Positions 9,268 to 20,009 of a stretch of 64,000 bases of DNA are shown here, in pieces (position 1 is the stretch's first letter; each line of letters starts with the position of its first letter). The stretch lies in NCBI GenBank assembly GCA_028554795.2, contig CM068831.1, positions 31,608,644-31,672,643 on the forward strand, read 5' to 3'. The position numbers and the translations under genes were made by a program. A model generated the notes under the pieces. The model was not told the origin of the DNA, ran no database searches, and saw nothing but the letters and a program-made list of their open reading frames with translations. This DNA is from Sinohyriopsis cumingii. Its lineage: Eukaryota; Mollusca; Bivalvia; Unionida; Unionidae.

Positions 9268-10195
9268 TGCTTTAAGTGCCAAACCGTGACATTGATATCT
9301 TTGAAGTAAGAGCATTTGGAACATTTCTGTCTTTATTCTGTTGATTGTTTTTCAACCTGCAGCAATGAGAAACGAAGTGACCATTGTTATTGCAATAACT
9401 ACACACAGGAAACGACAAGGATATGTGATCAGTCCTATCATCTGTTTGATTTGTTAAAAAGTTCTACCAGACTGAGATTTGGAAGTACTCATATGAGACT
9501 GAGATGTTCTTTGACCAAACAACAACTGAGATGAAGGCTTACTGACAAATAAAACTTTATGAGTCAATGAATAATGATCAGCTATGCACGCATCATTTAC
9601 AAAAGTTTTACCTTAATCTCATCGTGATAAGTATGAATGCAATTCTTTGAATTTTTCAATTAATATGAAGTGTATGAGGTTTTCGTAAACTTTATCAACC
9701 TTCTTGGTTCTGCATGACTTATCAAATAGTCGTTCTTTTTTTCCATGCAAATTCGATATATGTTTATTCAGTTTCTTTTCTAGATTTCCCAAAACCTCTG
9801 TCCATGAGCCTCGAGTACCAAATCGTAATCATTCAAGATATGTTCCTTAACCTTACCATAGTCAGCGCTCTATTGCACCGTCTGAAAAGGTAGCTATCAC
9901 GTCCCCTGCCAGCAGGTACGATTTTGTAATAACAAACTCCAATGCTCTCTTGGTCATTTCAAGATTTCAGCAAATCTCTCAAAGTAGAGAAAAACATTTA
10001 TCAATACATCAAACCCTGAAATTGTCTCAAAAGGCTGGGAGTATATTCTGCCTACCAGATCTAATTATTGTAATCGTTACTGCATTTTGATTTCTTCTCT
10101 CTGCATCTGAATTTGTATTTCTCTCTCTCTCTTCTTTTCTCTTTCTTCAAGTCCCAGTGTGTTATTTAGTGAAAAATTGGACCCTTATGAGAAAA
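9268..10195 (-). pseudogene. Ty3/gypsy gag remnant with CCHC zinc knuckle (minus strand)
   Basis: Read from 10195 down, the minus strand gives a charged coiled coil (near 10180-10085), then broken gag-core pieces such as KERLFDKSCRTKKVDK and HYSLTHKVLFVSK. Next comes an intact zinc knuckle CSYCNNNGHFVSHC at 9403-9362 with exact C-x2-C-x4-H-x4-C spacing, and the frame runs on to a stop near 9268. This is the nucleocapsid end of gag. Frameshifts interrupt the core. It is antisense to the gag coiled coil on its left and to integrase and RT on its right, so either a second element inserted in reverse or an internal inversion happened. Confidence 0.78.
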
Positions 10196-10224
10196 TGGAG
10201 ACCACTTGAGGCACCCTCCAGTGA

Positions 10225-11330
10225 CAAATGATCAGTGAGATATCAAATTGTCGTTCCAAAGTAACATTTACAGGATATACTTAGCCTGGAACATCAAACT
10301 CCCTTGGATAGTCATTTATAGGTACATGAAACAAGATCTTGAATCATCTGTATTGGCCAAAAATTGAAAGTAATGTTTCTAAATAATGCAGATCTTGCCA
10401 CACTTGTCAAACGATACGAAACTCCCAATCAGAAGATACTTGATGTTCATCTGCAACATATTCCTGCATTTGACGAACCGTTTAGCAGAATAATGGTAAG
10501 TTGTTTCGGTCTGTTACCAAGTCAGGCAGCCAATACTTGTAGACCAAAATGTGTGCGTCCACAAATTTCCAGAGGCAATTCTTTTGAGAAATATTAAAAC
10601 TAAAACCTTATTAAAAACTTTGATAAAGGTCTTTATGATTTTTTGGCTTTTCAGAATTGTTCAGTTTGAACAAGGTTCAGATTGTATGTTTGGAAATTTC
10701 CAATAAGCTATGCATGAATTAGGCTCCCAACTGTTTAAATCTTCTGCCTATCACTTAGAAATTCAAGGGGCTTTGAAAAGATTTTATCACACTTTGAAGA
10801 ATGTGATTCAGTCATATTGCTTGATACAAGAAAACGGTGTGATGAGATGTTCATTTTCTGTTCTTTGTTGTTATAAAATTAGTTACAAAATCATTGGTTT
10901 TTAGTCCTTTAGGACGGCATTTTGGATATACAGTCCGTGGATCACTGAATTTATTAAAAGAGAAACTTCTTTCAATTAAAGATTTAGAGATGTTTCTTCT
11001 TGACCATGTCTCTAATTTCAAATATAAGTAATCAAAGTCATGTGAAGTAGTAAGAACAAATCTTCACTCTACAAAGTCAAAAATAAAATTAGGACATGAA
11101 AGACATAAAAGGAAAGGATTTTGAGCCTGATGATAAAGTTTTGAATTTCTTCGCATACCGCAAAATCGTTTTCGAGCAAACTTTTATGATACTTATATAA
11201 TTGAAAAGAAAGTAAATGACTTAAATTGTATCATTAATGATCATGGAGGGTGGGGAAAAGGAAGAACTTTGTCATAAAATGATATTAAAGGAGGATTTTG
11301 CTAGAGATAGCCTAGTTAATTATTCAGTCA
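10225..11330 (+). pseudogene. Ty3/gypsy integrase remnant, copy 1
   Basis: Several frames together follow a retroviral-type integrase. YQIVVPK is at 10241-10261. The zinc-binding region has HLYWPKIESNVSK at 10345 and CRSCHTC at 10387-10407. The core has FDEPFSRIMVSCFGLLPSQ near 10470-10530, SSAYHLEIQGALKRF near 10740-10785 and NLLKEKLLSI near 10955. The C-terminal part has FEPDDKVLNFF near 11125 and KKVNDLNYI-like sequence near 11205. Multiple frameshifts and stops make it non-functional. It lies upstream of the RT (11480 onward), the reverse of the usual gypsy order. Confidence 0.82.
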
Positions 11331-11479
11331 ATATAGTTGTACCTGTCTCAAACAACACGGATATAAACGATGAATTGCAAACTCACAGAAGTGACTTTGG
11401 TTCAACCCGTCTCCGGAATTCAGATACAATACGCAATCTATACCAGACACTTTCACATATGTACCCACTGTAAAAGAGG

Positions 11480-11680
11480 TAAATAAAACACCATAACGTT
11501 AAAATTGTGAATTCTACATCGGAGACAGAATATCATTACAGGATGAATCCTCTCAAGCCTGAATGTTTGGAAAATGAAATTCAGATTTATTGCAGAGTTA
11601 TTTTATAGAACAAAGTAAGGTAACCGGAGATCACCATGTATTATTCTACCAACACCAGACGTACATTCCGTATATATATT
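11480..11680 (+). pseudogene. Ty3/gypsy RT N-terminal segment, copy 1
   Basis: The translation HNVKIVNSTSETEYHYRMN, then NPLKPECLENEIQ and, after a frameshift, SPCIILPTPD is the conserved lead-in to gypsy RT. The preceding DTIRNLYQTLSHM (11425-11460) is the usual spacer between integrase and RT in elements with this order. The match stops near 11680, where unrelated LTR-like sequence begins, and resumes at about 12605. Confidence 0.75.
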
Positions 11681-12600
11681 TTCCATTTATATTTAATTTA
11701 ATTGTTTGTTTGTTACTTTATGAATATTGTTTATTTCATTGCATGCTATTGTTATGTAACTTTGTATACTGACATTGACCTTGTCCAAAACTGAGTTCAT
11801 TTCTGCTTGACCTGATTGATTTTTGTTATTTTATTCATTGTAAACAACTAATACAACTAAATTATTCTCTCTGTATATGGAATTAATATCAGGATATTTA
11901 TTAATGCAAGAGGTAAATAACTTTTTTGGGGTTAACTATTTGGAGTTTCCAAAGTGACATATACATAATCCAGGCTATTGTTTTGTAAACATCAGGGTCA
12001 TTCTAGAAGGTTATTTTCCATTAGGCAATTTTTTATATAGAAAATGACAATTGTGGCCTGAGGTCAGGTAGAAAACTATAGAATCTTGTGATTGTGAGGA
12101 CCTGGTCATTCGCGCTTGAACATCTAACACTTTCAAATTGTATATTATATGTTGTGACCAGTAGTTTTGGGTTGGAATCTTTTTTATCTTCATATTATTG
12201 AATTCAAGTGATTATTTTCTCTGGAAATACAAAGGTGCTCTGACAAAGTTCTTGGATAAAGACATTCATTGAAATTTATGCTGAATTCAAACTTGGAATT
12301 ATATTACTGTGATTCAACAAACGACTGTGTACACATCAGCAGTCTATAAATTATAACAGACACGTCAATACCTTCAGTTTTTAATTTCTTCGGGACTTGT
12401 ACTGAGTTTTATTCAGGACTTTATATTATTAGGACTTGTGTCTGTAATTGTTGGACTATTCTGGGATTTACTTCGCAATACCGTACTTTATTTTCTTCTC
12501 ATTTTCAAAATGTGTTCTAGGGATATAAATTATTTCCTAAATTTTGTAAAGTTTGTTGTCTTGAACACTTTTCCGTTACTTATTTTCAGAGCATAGACTC
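11680..12600 (+). mobile_element. LTR-like insertion splitting the RT (nested element)
   Basis: About 920 bp interrupts the RT between the segment ending near 11680 and the one starting near 12605. From about 11763 on, it aligns with the LTR-like segment at 5651-6290: CTTGACCTGATTGATTTTTG, CTCTGGAAATACAAAGGTGCTC, GGAATTATATTACTGTGATT, a GGGACTTGTACTG block and TTTTGTAAAGTTTGTTG. Few RT codons are missing at the junction, so this is best read as a solo LTR inserted into an existing copy. The exact ends and target duplication cannot be fixed by eye. Confidence 0.62.
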
Positions 12601-12604
12601 ATAA

Positions 12605-13470
12605 AAATAGTCAAAACAGAAAATTCAATAGTCACCATAACGGACTAATTTCCAATGTCAAGAATAAATGACTGCATTGATAAAATAAATTGGAAGTGCA
12701 AGATATGTCACTGTGTTTGACCATTCAAAAGAATTCTGGCAAATTCCACTTACATAAAGATCAAAAGAAATACGGCATTGGCAATTCCAGATGGAATTTA
12801 AGAGTATAAAGTTTTCCATTTGGTATGAAACATTGTCCGTGAACATTCCAGCGTTTAATGAACACGGTAACATCTCGTTTAGATAGTTGTGACGTATACA
12901 TTGATGACGTCATCGTGTACAACGATACCTGGAAAGATCATTTGGAAACCATTAGTAATTTCTTTGATCGACTCAGTGATGTAAAAATGTGATAGTTACT
13001 TTAGGCAAAAGTCGGTTTTGCCATGCTTGTGTCACATTTTTAGGACATATTGTGGGACATGATGAAGATAAACACGTAGAAGTTAACTCAAGGCTATATC
13101 GTAATTAACATTGCCTGTTAATAAAAAGCTATCGATACTATTTTTGGGCATGGCCGGATATTATTGGAAATTTTACTAAAATGTTTCCACACGTGTCGAG
13201 CCTCTGACAAATTTGTTGAATGTAAATGCAAGTTCCGATGGTCTGGTAAGTGTTAGGGACCTTTTGAAAAATTAAAGGCCATACTTAAAATTGCATCAGT
13301 TATTTCAGCTATAAATTTCAGCCAATACTGGTTTTGCAAGTTCAACTCCTTGCAAATATGGTAAACCTACGCTCAGTTCAAGTATACCTAATTAAGAAAA
13401 GAGACCAGAAGGCTAGTAATATATTGTCTTATAAATATGTATCGTCATCTGTTTCAATATGAGGAAATAG
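12605..13470 (+). pseudogene. Ty3/gypsy RT and RNase H remnant, copy 1
   Basis: The catalytic box is intact as DVYIDDVIVYN (YIDD at 12897-12908). Upstream are SRINDCIDKI, a decayed KGFWQIP block and PFGM-like sequence. Downstream are KSRFCHACVTFLGHIVGHD (13010-13060), AGYY-like sequence, and an RNase H start with FEKLKAILKIAPVISA near 13270. Stops and frameshifts throughout. It ends at a SINE-like insertion near 13473; the rest of RNase H and the 3' LTR are not visible. Confidence 0.82.
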
Positions 13471-13472
13471 CT

Positions 13473-13650
13473 GGTAGCCGCGGTGACTCAATGGTTCGGA
13501 TGTCAATGGCCGAATCCTGTCCAGAGCATCCTGAGTTCGATGCTATGGCACGTATCTGGCACATATCTGGACAAGGCACTTCATTCCCATTACAGTAGCA
13601 CAATATAGCCTTTTTGTGTTGGCGTGCAGTTTAATACATCCTCCCCCAAC
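13473..13650 (+). mobile_element. SINE-like element, family 3 (tRNA-derived head)
   Basis: Starts GCCGCGGTGACTCAATGGTT, which reads as an A box, followed about 50 bp later by CCTGAGTTCGATGCTATGGC, a degraded B box. The region after it repeats GGCAC.TATCTGG twice. I see one copy only, so boundaries are approximate. Confidence 0.55.
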
Positions 13651-14003
13651 AACAGCTAAAACAAGCAAAGAATCACAAAATAGTGAATTTCGCTTTATTG
13701 CAATTATTCCGATTCTTCATTCATTCCTGTATTTCCTGTCTTGTTCTCTTTTTTAAAAGCCCGAAAGATGTTATATAAACAAAGAAGAAAAAATCGATTA
13801 AATATGGATTTTGGAGTATAATATATAATATAGGAAATGACCCAGAAATGCTGAATATTTGTATTTTAAAAAAATCAATAGTTTCTTGGTCTTTATTTTA
13901 CCTCAACAAAATTCTCGTAAACGTCGTTTGAATTATTTGTGTCTTCTGTCAATACACTTTTTTCTTGTAATATATCAAACTGAATACACGACATTTATCG
14001 TTC
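13651..14003. other. Unannotated stretch
   Basis: AT-rich, with a short ORF at 13859-14074 running into the minisatellite. No gene signal. Confidence 0.4.
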
Positions 14004-14325
14004 GTCACAGTACCAACAATAGCAGTCCGCTGGATGAAATTGTCATGGTACCAAAATGGCAGTCAATCGGATGAAATAGTGATGGCACCAAATATTAGCA
14101 GTCATATGGATGAAATAGTCATACTACTGAACATAGTAGTCATCTTGCTAGTCACGGTACCAAATGGTAATCAGCTGGAAGAAATAGTCACGAACCAACA
14201 ATAGTAGTCAACTGGCTGAGATAGTCACAGTACCAAAGATAGCAGTCGTCTGGATGCAATAATCACGGTAACAAAAATGGCAATCAACTGAATGAAATGA
14301 TCATGTACCAAAAATAGCAAACAAC
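14004..14325. repeat. Tandem repeat of about 37 bp, 9 diverged copies
   Basis: Recurring core GTCACGGTACCAAAAATAGC followed by AGTCA.CTGGATGAAATA. Core starts lie near 14004, 14042, 14079, 14118, 14151, 14187, 14224, 14262 and 14299, so spacing varies from 33 to 39 bp. Substantial divergence between units. Confidence 0.88.
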
Positions 14326-14654
14326 CCATCAGTTTGCACTTTTCCCCCATTGTATTACATTTTTAACTACCGCAACATTTGACAGAAAATTTCACGAGAA
14401 AAATTCTTGGACAAAGGTACGATTTTCACATGTAACTGTGTATTCTTAATTGAGTACATAAAAAGCCTTGTATTGTAAAAAAAAAATTAAAACGTCATAG
14501 TAACAAAATGAATTATCTGATTGACTAGCATTTAGCGGCATTTTATGAAAGATCCTTTAATGAAATAAGGGTGATGTAGCACAGTGGCATATCACGAAGC
14601 AAGGGGAGTGAAGTAATTTTCCCAAAGACACAACTGAGTGTGGGTCCGGTCAGA

Positions 14655-14780
<126 letters not shown>

Positions 14781-14781
14781 G

Positions 14782-14999
14782 GCAGCAGTGAAGATCATTT
14801 ACATTTTTTGTACTAAATACAATTTTTACAAAAATATGAAGTATGACAGTTATAATACAACCCAAGAGTAATGTTTGAGAAAGTCTCATCAGCAGCGAAG
14901 ATTTGCCTTTTTCGAACTAAGTACAATTTTTACAAACATATGAAGAATGACAGTTTATAATACAACCCAAGAGTAATGTTTGAGGAAGTGTCATCAGTT
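14782..14999. repeat. Two-copy tandem duplication, unit about 107 bp
   Basis: 14782-14889 and 14890-14999 match over nearly their full length, sharing CAGCAG.GAAGAT, TACAATTTTTACAAA.ATAT and AATACAACCCAAGAGTAATG. Divergence is modest, so it is fairly recent. The first copy abuts the microsatellite. Confidence 0.9.
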
Positions 15000-15079
15000 T
15001 GTCTCCTATTCATGCTCAAATCTTTAAGATATTTTTTCCCTGTTAAAACGAAATAATTTCCAAAATACGGCTTTTTGAA

Positions 15080-15530
15080 TCATACATATTAAATACTATG
15101 ATATTCATGTATTAATTTTCCGTTTAATAAGTTTGATGTATGATACTCTTAATCAATGGAGCTTACACATATACTACTTTTAATTACGGACTTTTAATAA
15201 TCAGAGCTCTTAATTAGGTAGTTTTCATGTAATACTTTTATAGGAATTCTCGTGTATAATACTGTTAATGCTGAAGTTTTAATTGACAGTGATCCTAATT
15301 AGGGAGTTCTAATTGACAGTGATCCTAATTAAGGGTTTTTAATACATAATACTCATTAGTAGGAGTTTGAATGTATGATTAGTGTATTTTATGTATACTG
15401 CTCGTAAGTAAGAGTGTTTCCACGGGGAGTTTGCACGTAAAATAATCTTAATTGGGGCACGTTCTTTGTATAATACTTTTAATTACAGGAATTTTTATGT
15501 ATAATACTCTTTACTCTTAACTAGGAGAAA
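15080..15530. repeat. Degenerate array of an approximately 30-bp AT-rich unit
   Basis: Words like TTTAATTA, AGGAGTTT and TATGTATAATACTC recur every 28-35 bp across the region, and one pair (AATTGACAGTGATCCTAATT) is near identical near 15280 and 15310. This is an old decayed minisatellite. Confidence 0.65.
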
Positions 15531-15601
15531 TTATACCAACCATAACGTGGTTCTTATGCATGTATTGTTTTAAATTAAGCAAACTATTCATTTTCTACAT
15601 A

Positions 15602-15848
15602 GGGACCCTGAGTGGCCAAGTGGTCTAAAGCGTTCTCCGTTACGGATCTCTGCCATCTCACCTCTGTCTGCGTGGGTTCGAGTCTCGGATTCTGCCAATG
15701 TGGGTATGTGAGAAAGCTTGCAAGGAGCTTCTCTTGGGTCGGTGGTTCTTTCCAGGGTTTTCCCGGGTTCTTCCTCCACCATTAATACTGGCCGCCATGC
15801 ATATCGTGTGTTGAAAAATGGCGTTAAACCCTACAACAACAACAACAC
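15602..15848 (+). mobile_element. SINE family 1, full-length copy
   Basis: Head GGGACCCTGAGTGGCCAAGT, A box within it, B box GGTTCGAGTCTCGG at about 15676-15689, body with GGTTCTTTCCAGGGTTTTCC, tail motif AAAATGGCGTTAAACCCTAC and CAA repeats. One of the best-preserved copies in the window. It ends directly against an unrecognised coding-looking ORF. Confidence 0.93.
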
Positions 15849-15852
15849 TTTG

Positions 15853-16090
15853 AACATTATGGAGATTCTGTCCTGATACAGATAAATACTTTGGACGATT
15901 GTCATATAATCAGTGCATTTCACAATTTGTGATACCCGATGAAGATGTATTCGTGCGTGTTGAATGGGTACCCAATCCTATCAAGTACACACTTTGCTCA
16001 GATCTAAGCATAGCTCACCTTTACTCTGTTTACACTGGGCTAGCAGCCAGGTGTAAAGAGTACGGGCTTATTTTAATTGTTTCACAGTAA
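15853..16090 (+). CDS. Unrecognised C-terminal ORF fragment next to a SINE
   Basis: An open frame without a start codon begins right after the SINE tail and runs 79 codons to TAA at 16088-16090. Composition is far more protein-like than the surroundings, with readable parts CPDTDKYFGRLSYN, QFVIPDEDVFVRVEWVPNP and LYSVYTGLAARCKEYG. A possible acceptor (ATAATCAG) ends at 15913 in the same frame, so this could be a terminal exon; AATAAA near 16281 could be its poly(A) signal. The alternative is a retrocopied fragment cut by the SINE. I do not recognise the family and give no function. Confidence 0.45.
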
Positions 16091-16794
16091 ATCTGTACAC
16101 TGAAGGTTGATTCCAAGGAGTGAGTCAGTTACATTTACATTCATTAAGTGTTGATTGTAGCCAGAGGTTTCGGAAACCTTAAAAAGCTAGATTGATTTAT
16201 ACATTATAAAATGTTAATTTATATAAAAGTAAGGTTGAATGACGTTATTTTACGAAATATTCCCCTAGAAGAAATGGACAATAAAGAAAATTATGATACC
16301 TGACATGTAGGAAATCTAAGGTATTTTGACGACAAGGATTTTTTTAAACATAAATATGGTTGATTTTATTAGAAACTGATTATTACATTGCTGTTCGTTG
16401 TTTACGCCATGCGACTGTCGATTGCAATACTTATTTGATGGTAATTTCATAATTCTAAGGAGCTATTCATGAAGGGAGTGTGACTATGACCAACGCTGTG
16501 TATTTTGTGACTCACCCTTTCTTGATCGAAAATTCTACTGGATTCAAAGAATATACTTTTATAATGAGTCATCCAGGCCCTTGAACATTTATTATTTTGG
16601 TTAGGGCTATATGGAATTGTCGTCTTTGGTATATACAATGGCGATATTGTCCGATAAGCAGGTTCATATCCCTCATTACAGGTGAACATTACTTAAACAT
16701 GTGACTGATATGCAACACATAAATCATATCTTTGTGTACCAAGGAGACTACCATGTTTTCTGTGTTTGTTAATTAGATATCTGCAAACGGGTGT
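16091..16794. other. Unannotated stretch
   Basis: Possible 3' UTR of the preceding ORF at the left, then AT-rich sequence. The minus-strand ORF 16447-16689 has no splice support. Confidence 0.4.
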
Positions 16795-17985
16795 TTTGCA
16801 TATTCCAAGGTATGTCCTGTTGTGGGGTGCAGTGTATATTCCAAGGTTTGTCCTGTTGTGGGGTGTATTGTATATTCCAAGGTATGTCCTCTTGTGGGGT
16901 GTATTGTATGTTCCAAGGCAATCCTTGTTGTGGGGTGTATTGTATATACCAATGTATGTCCTGTTGTGGGGTGCATTGTATATTCCAAGGTATATCCTGT
17001 TGTGGGGTGTATTGTATGTTCCAAGGCAATCCATCTTGTGGGGTGTATTGATTATACCAAGGTATGTCCTGCTGTGGATGCATTGTATATTCCAAGGTAT
17101 GTCCTGTTATGAGGTGTATTGTATGTTCCAAGGCAATCCATTCTTGTGGGGTGTATTGTATATACCAAGGTATGCCTTGTTGTGAGGTGTATTGTATATT
17201 CCAATGTATGTCCTGCTGTGAGGTGTATTGTATATTCCAAGGTATGTCTCGCTATGGGGTGTATTGTATATTTCAAAGTATGTCTTTTTGTGGGGTGTAA
17301 TAAATATTCCATGATATGTCCTGTTGTGGGGTGTATTGTATATTCCAAGGTATGCCCTGATGTGGGTACATTTTATATTCCAAGGCATTTCAGGTTGTGG
17401 GTTGTATTATATATTCTAAGGTATGTCCTGCTGTGTGGTTTATTGTATATTCCAAGGTATGTCCTGTTGTGGGGTGTATTATGTTTGCCAAGGTATGTCC
17501 TGTTGTGGGGTGTTTTATATATTTTTTATATATTCCAAGGTATGTTCTGTTGTGGGGTGTATTGTATATTCCAAGGTATGTCCTGTTGTGGGGTGTATTA
17601 TGTTTACCAAGGTATGTCCTGTTGTGTGTGTATTATATATTCCAAGGTATTTCCTGTTGTGGGTGTATTATATATTCCAAGGTATGTCCTGTAGTGTGTG
17701 TATTATATATTCCAAGGTATGTCCTGTTGTGTGTATTATATATTCCAAGGTATTTCCTGTTGTGGGTGTATTATATATTCCAAGGTATGTCCTGTTGTGG
17801 GGTGTATTATATATTCCAAGGTATGTCCTGTTGTGGGGTGTATGTATATTCCAAGGTATGCCCTGATGTGGGTACATTTTATATTCCAAGGCATTTCAAG
17901 TTGTGGATGTATTATATATTCCAAGGTATGTCCTGTTGTGGGTGTATTATGTATTCCAAGGTATGTCCTGTTGTGCATTTTTTGG
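16795..17985. repeat. 36-bp minisatellite, about 33 copies, open in all six frames
   Basis: The unit consists of TATTCCAAGGTATGTCCTGT followed by TGTGGGGTGTATTGTA. The consensus has no stop in any of the six frames and its length is a multiple of three, which explains the many overlapping ORFs on both strands (up to 212 codons). Variant units with CCAAGGCAATCC recur near 16913, 17018 and 17128. A distinctive two-unit variant (CCCTGATGTGGGTACATTTT) occurs near 17352 and 17855, about 505 bp apart, showing higher-order duplication. From about 17620 several units lose 1-4 bp. No start or splice context favours any one frame. Confidence 0.95.
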
Positions 17986-17989
17986 CATG

Positions 17990-20005
17990 TCCTGATATGC
18001 ATTTACAGAGGCACTTTTGTAACACTAAAATCTGAAACCCAAGAACCTGATAAGTTACGTAAACCAGATTTCCATGGACATTCAGTTTGGCCATGAAACA
18101 ACTGTTACTGCTTTGAGAGTATATGTAAATAACTGTAAGCCCTTGCCCTAAGTAGTTTGTTTTTAAAACCTACCTGTTGATTGTTGTGAATAAAGGTAGT
18201 TCACAGTGAAGGTCGTAAACTGAATAATTCAATTCAGACCTTCCGTTTAAGCCCTTTGCCAGACATCATAGCATAGTTTAGGGTTTCTTTTCATTTAGTT
18301 TAAAGTGTAGATTTTTCTGATATCTCTGTTTTTAAAGGTGTTGGCATATGTTTCTTTAAGGTTTAATCTTTTACTTTATAATTCAGTGAGGTATGAACGG
18401 AACGAGTCATTGTGCCATTGTATAACACATCACATAATTGTTAAAAGCGCGTTTTCTTCCGTTTGGTTTGATTTAAAATAATTATAAAAAAACAGTCATT
18501 TTAAGTAAATTTTACGGCTTGAAATGACATAAACGAAGCAATAATTATAAAAGATTTGTTTAAATATTTGAATTTTTATAACGTCATATAAGTCACCTCC
18601 TGTATACCGATCAAATTGGATTAATATGCAAAATCCCTATTAGAAAGAGGACCATAAAAAGCTTAGCAAATAAACGTATGCCATTTGATTCTCGGACGAG
18701 TTAAATGAAAGAGTTTTTGATAGTGACTTTTGTCAATCAAACGGTTATATGTGGAACTATTGACCCAATCCCTTTACTTCCATTGAACTGTGTTTCCTTA
18801 TAGTATAAAACTTAATTTCCCTATTTTAACATTGTTAATGTATTTACCCTTCCTTGGCAATATTTCGTAAAAAGAAAATGTTAAATTAAGTCCATGGCTT
18901 GTGTTGTGTGGCGTCCATATATTCCATTATGATCTCTCTTATTCATCCAAAAGACCCAAAGAAGGGGCGTGGTTCTGGAATCAGACGTTTCTTCCCTCGA
19001 TGATTCTAATTAAGAAGATCAAGTTTTATCCAATTTATTATGACTGAAACATTCACAGTAATTTTCCACTCTGTGTCCTAACATTCTTTACTGCTTTACT
19101 CAAATCGTGCTCTCCGTCCGAATCAGGTTATGCTTTGATCTAAGAAAATTGTATTTAATTGATAACTTGCCATAATTAAATTTAATTTGTTTGACAGGCG
19201 TCTAATCCATAATACTTTTCAACAGGTGCAATTAATTTTGAGCGATGGCTATTTACATTAGTTTGTATGTACAAGCTGTTCATTCAGAACTCCATGAAGT
19301 TTATTATTTTCGAAAATGAATTCGTCTCGAAACGTGTTAAGAAGTGCAACTCACAAGGTGACTTGATCTATTCATCACTGTTCGAAAAAGAGTGATTGAT
19401 GATTTTGAACCATACAATTGAGAATTTTGAGAGAAAATTAAGAGCTTCCTCAAACGATCTCGTCTGTTTAATATGTTGAGCATGGGGGGTACTGCGAAAA
19501 ACAGATATATTTTCCCGTGGGAGACATGAAGCTTTTGGTAAGTATTAGCAATCCGTTAGCTTGAAAGTTCCATTTGGGACTACCAATCTGAAAATCTACA
19601 AATTATACCTTTCTAGGTTTGGTACATATCTTGTAGAATCGAAATTATCATTAGGTTTGTTCTTTCAGCTAAAGAGATTTTCAGTAAAGTTGTGAAAACG
19701 AGAGCAAACTTTATCGAACCTGATAAATAGTTATGAAAAAAAAACCTGCCCTTATCATCTAGCATATTGATTGATTCTGCTGTTTGTTGAATTGTTGTAT
19801 TATCGTAAAGATAAAGTTGTAAACTAGTCATCCAGCTTCTTATGGTCTTAGGGATCGAGGGCACAAATGGAGAAGGCATGCTAACAAATTTGGTTCAGGT
19901 TTTTGATTGTTAGACATGTATTTCCTTGCATCTTTTATGCATTCTCTCCATTTCTCATAACTCTTAATACTCTATTGTCTTGAAATAAATAACAGAAAAA
20001 AGCAG
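17990..20005. other. Unannotated AT-rich stretch
   Basis: About 2 kb with no repeat, SINE or splice-supported exon that I can see. The minus ORF 19613-19879 is open but shows no family features. Confidence 0.4.
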
Positions 20006-20009
20006 AACG

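Noticed and set aside
9316-9534. 72-codon plus-strand ORF rich in Cys
   Set aside because: It is the antisense of a gag zinc knuckle; the minus-strand reading gives the exact CCHC spacing.
12658-12873. 71-codon minus-strand ORF
   Set aside because: Shadow of the plus-strand RT remnant, which contains recognisable motifs.
16766-18096. Many long overlapping ORFs (up to 212 codons) on both strands that look like cysteine-rich repeat proteins
   Set aside because: All six frames of the 36-bp unit are free of stops, so open length carries no information. No frame has a supported start, splice site or terminator.
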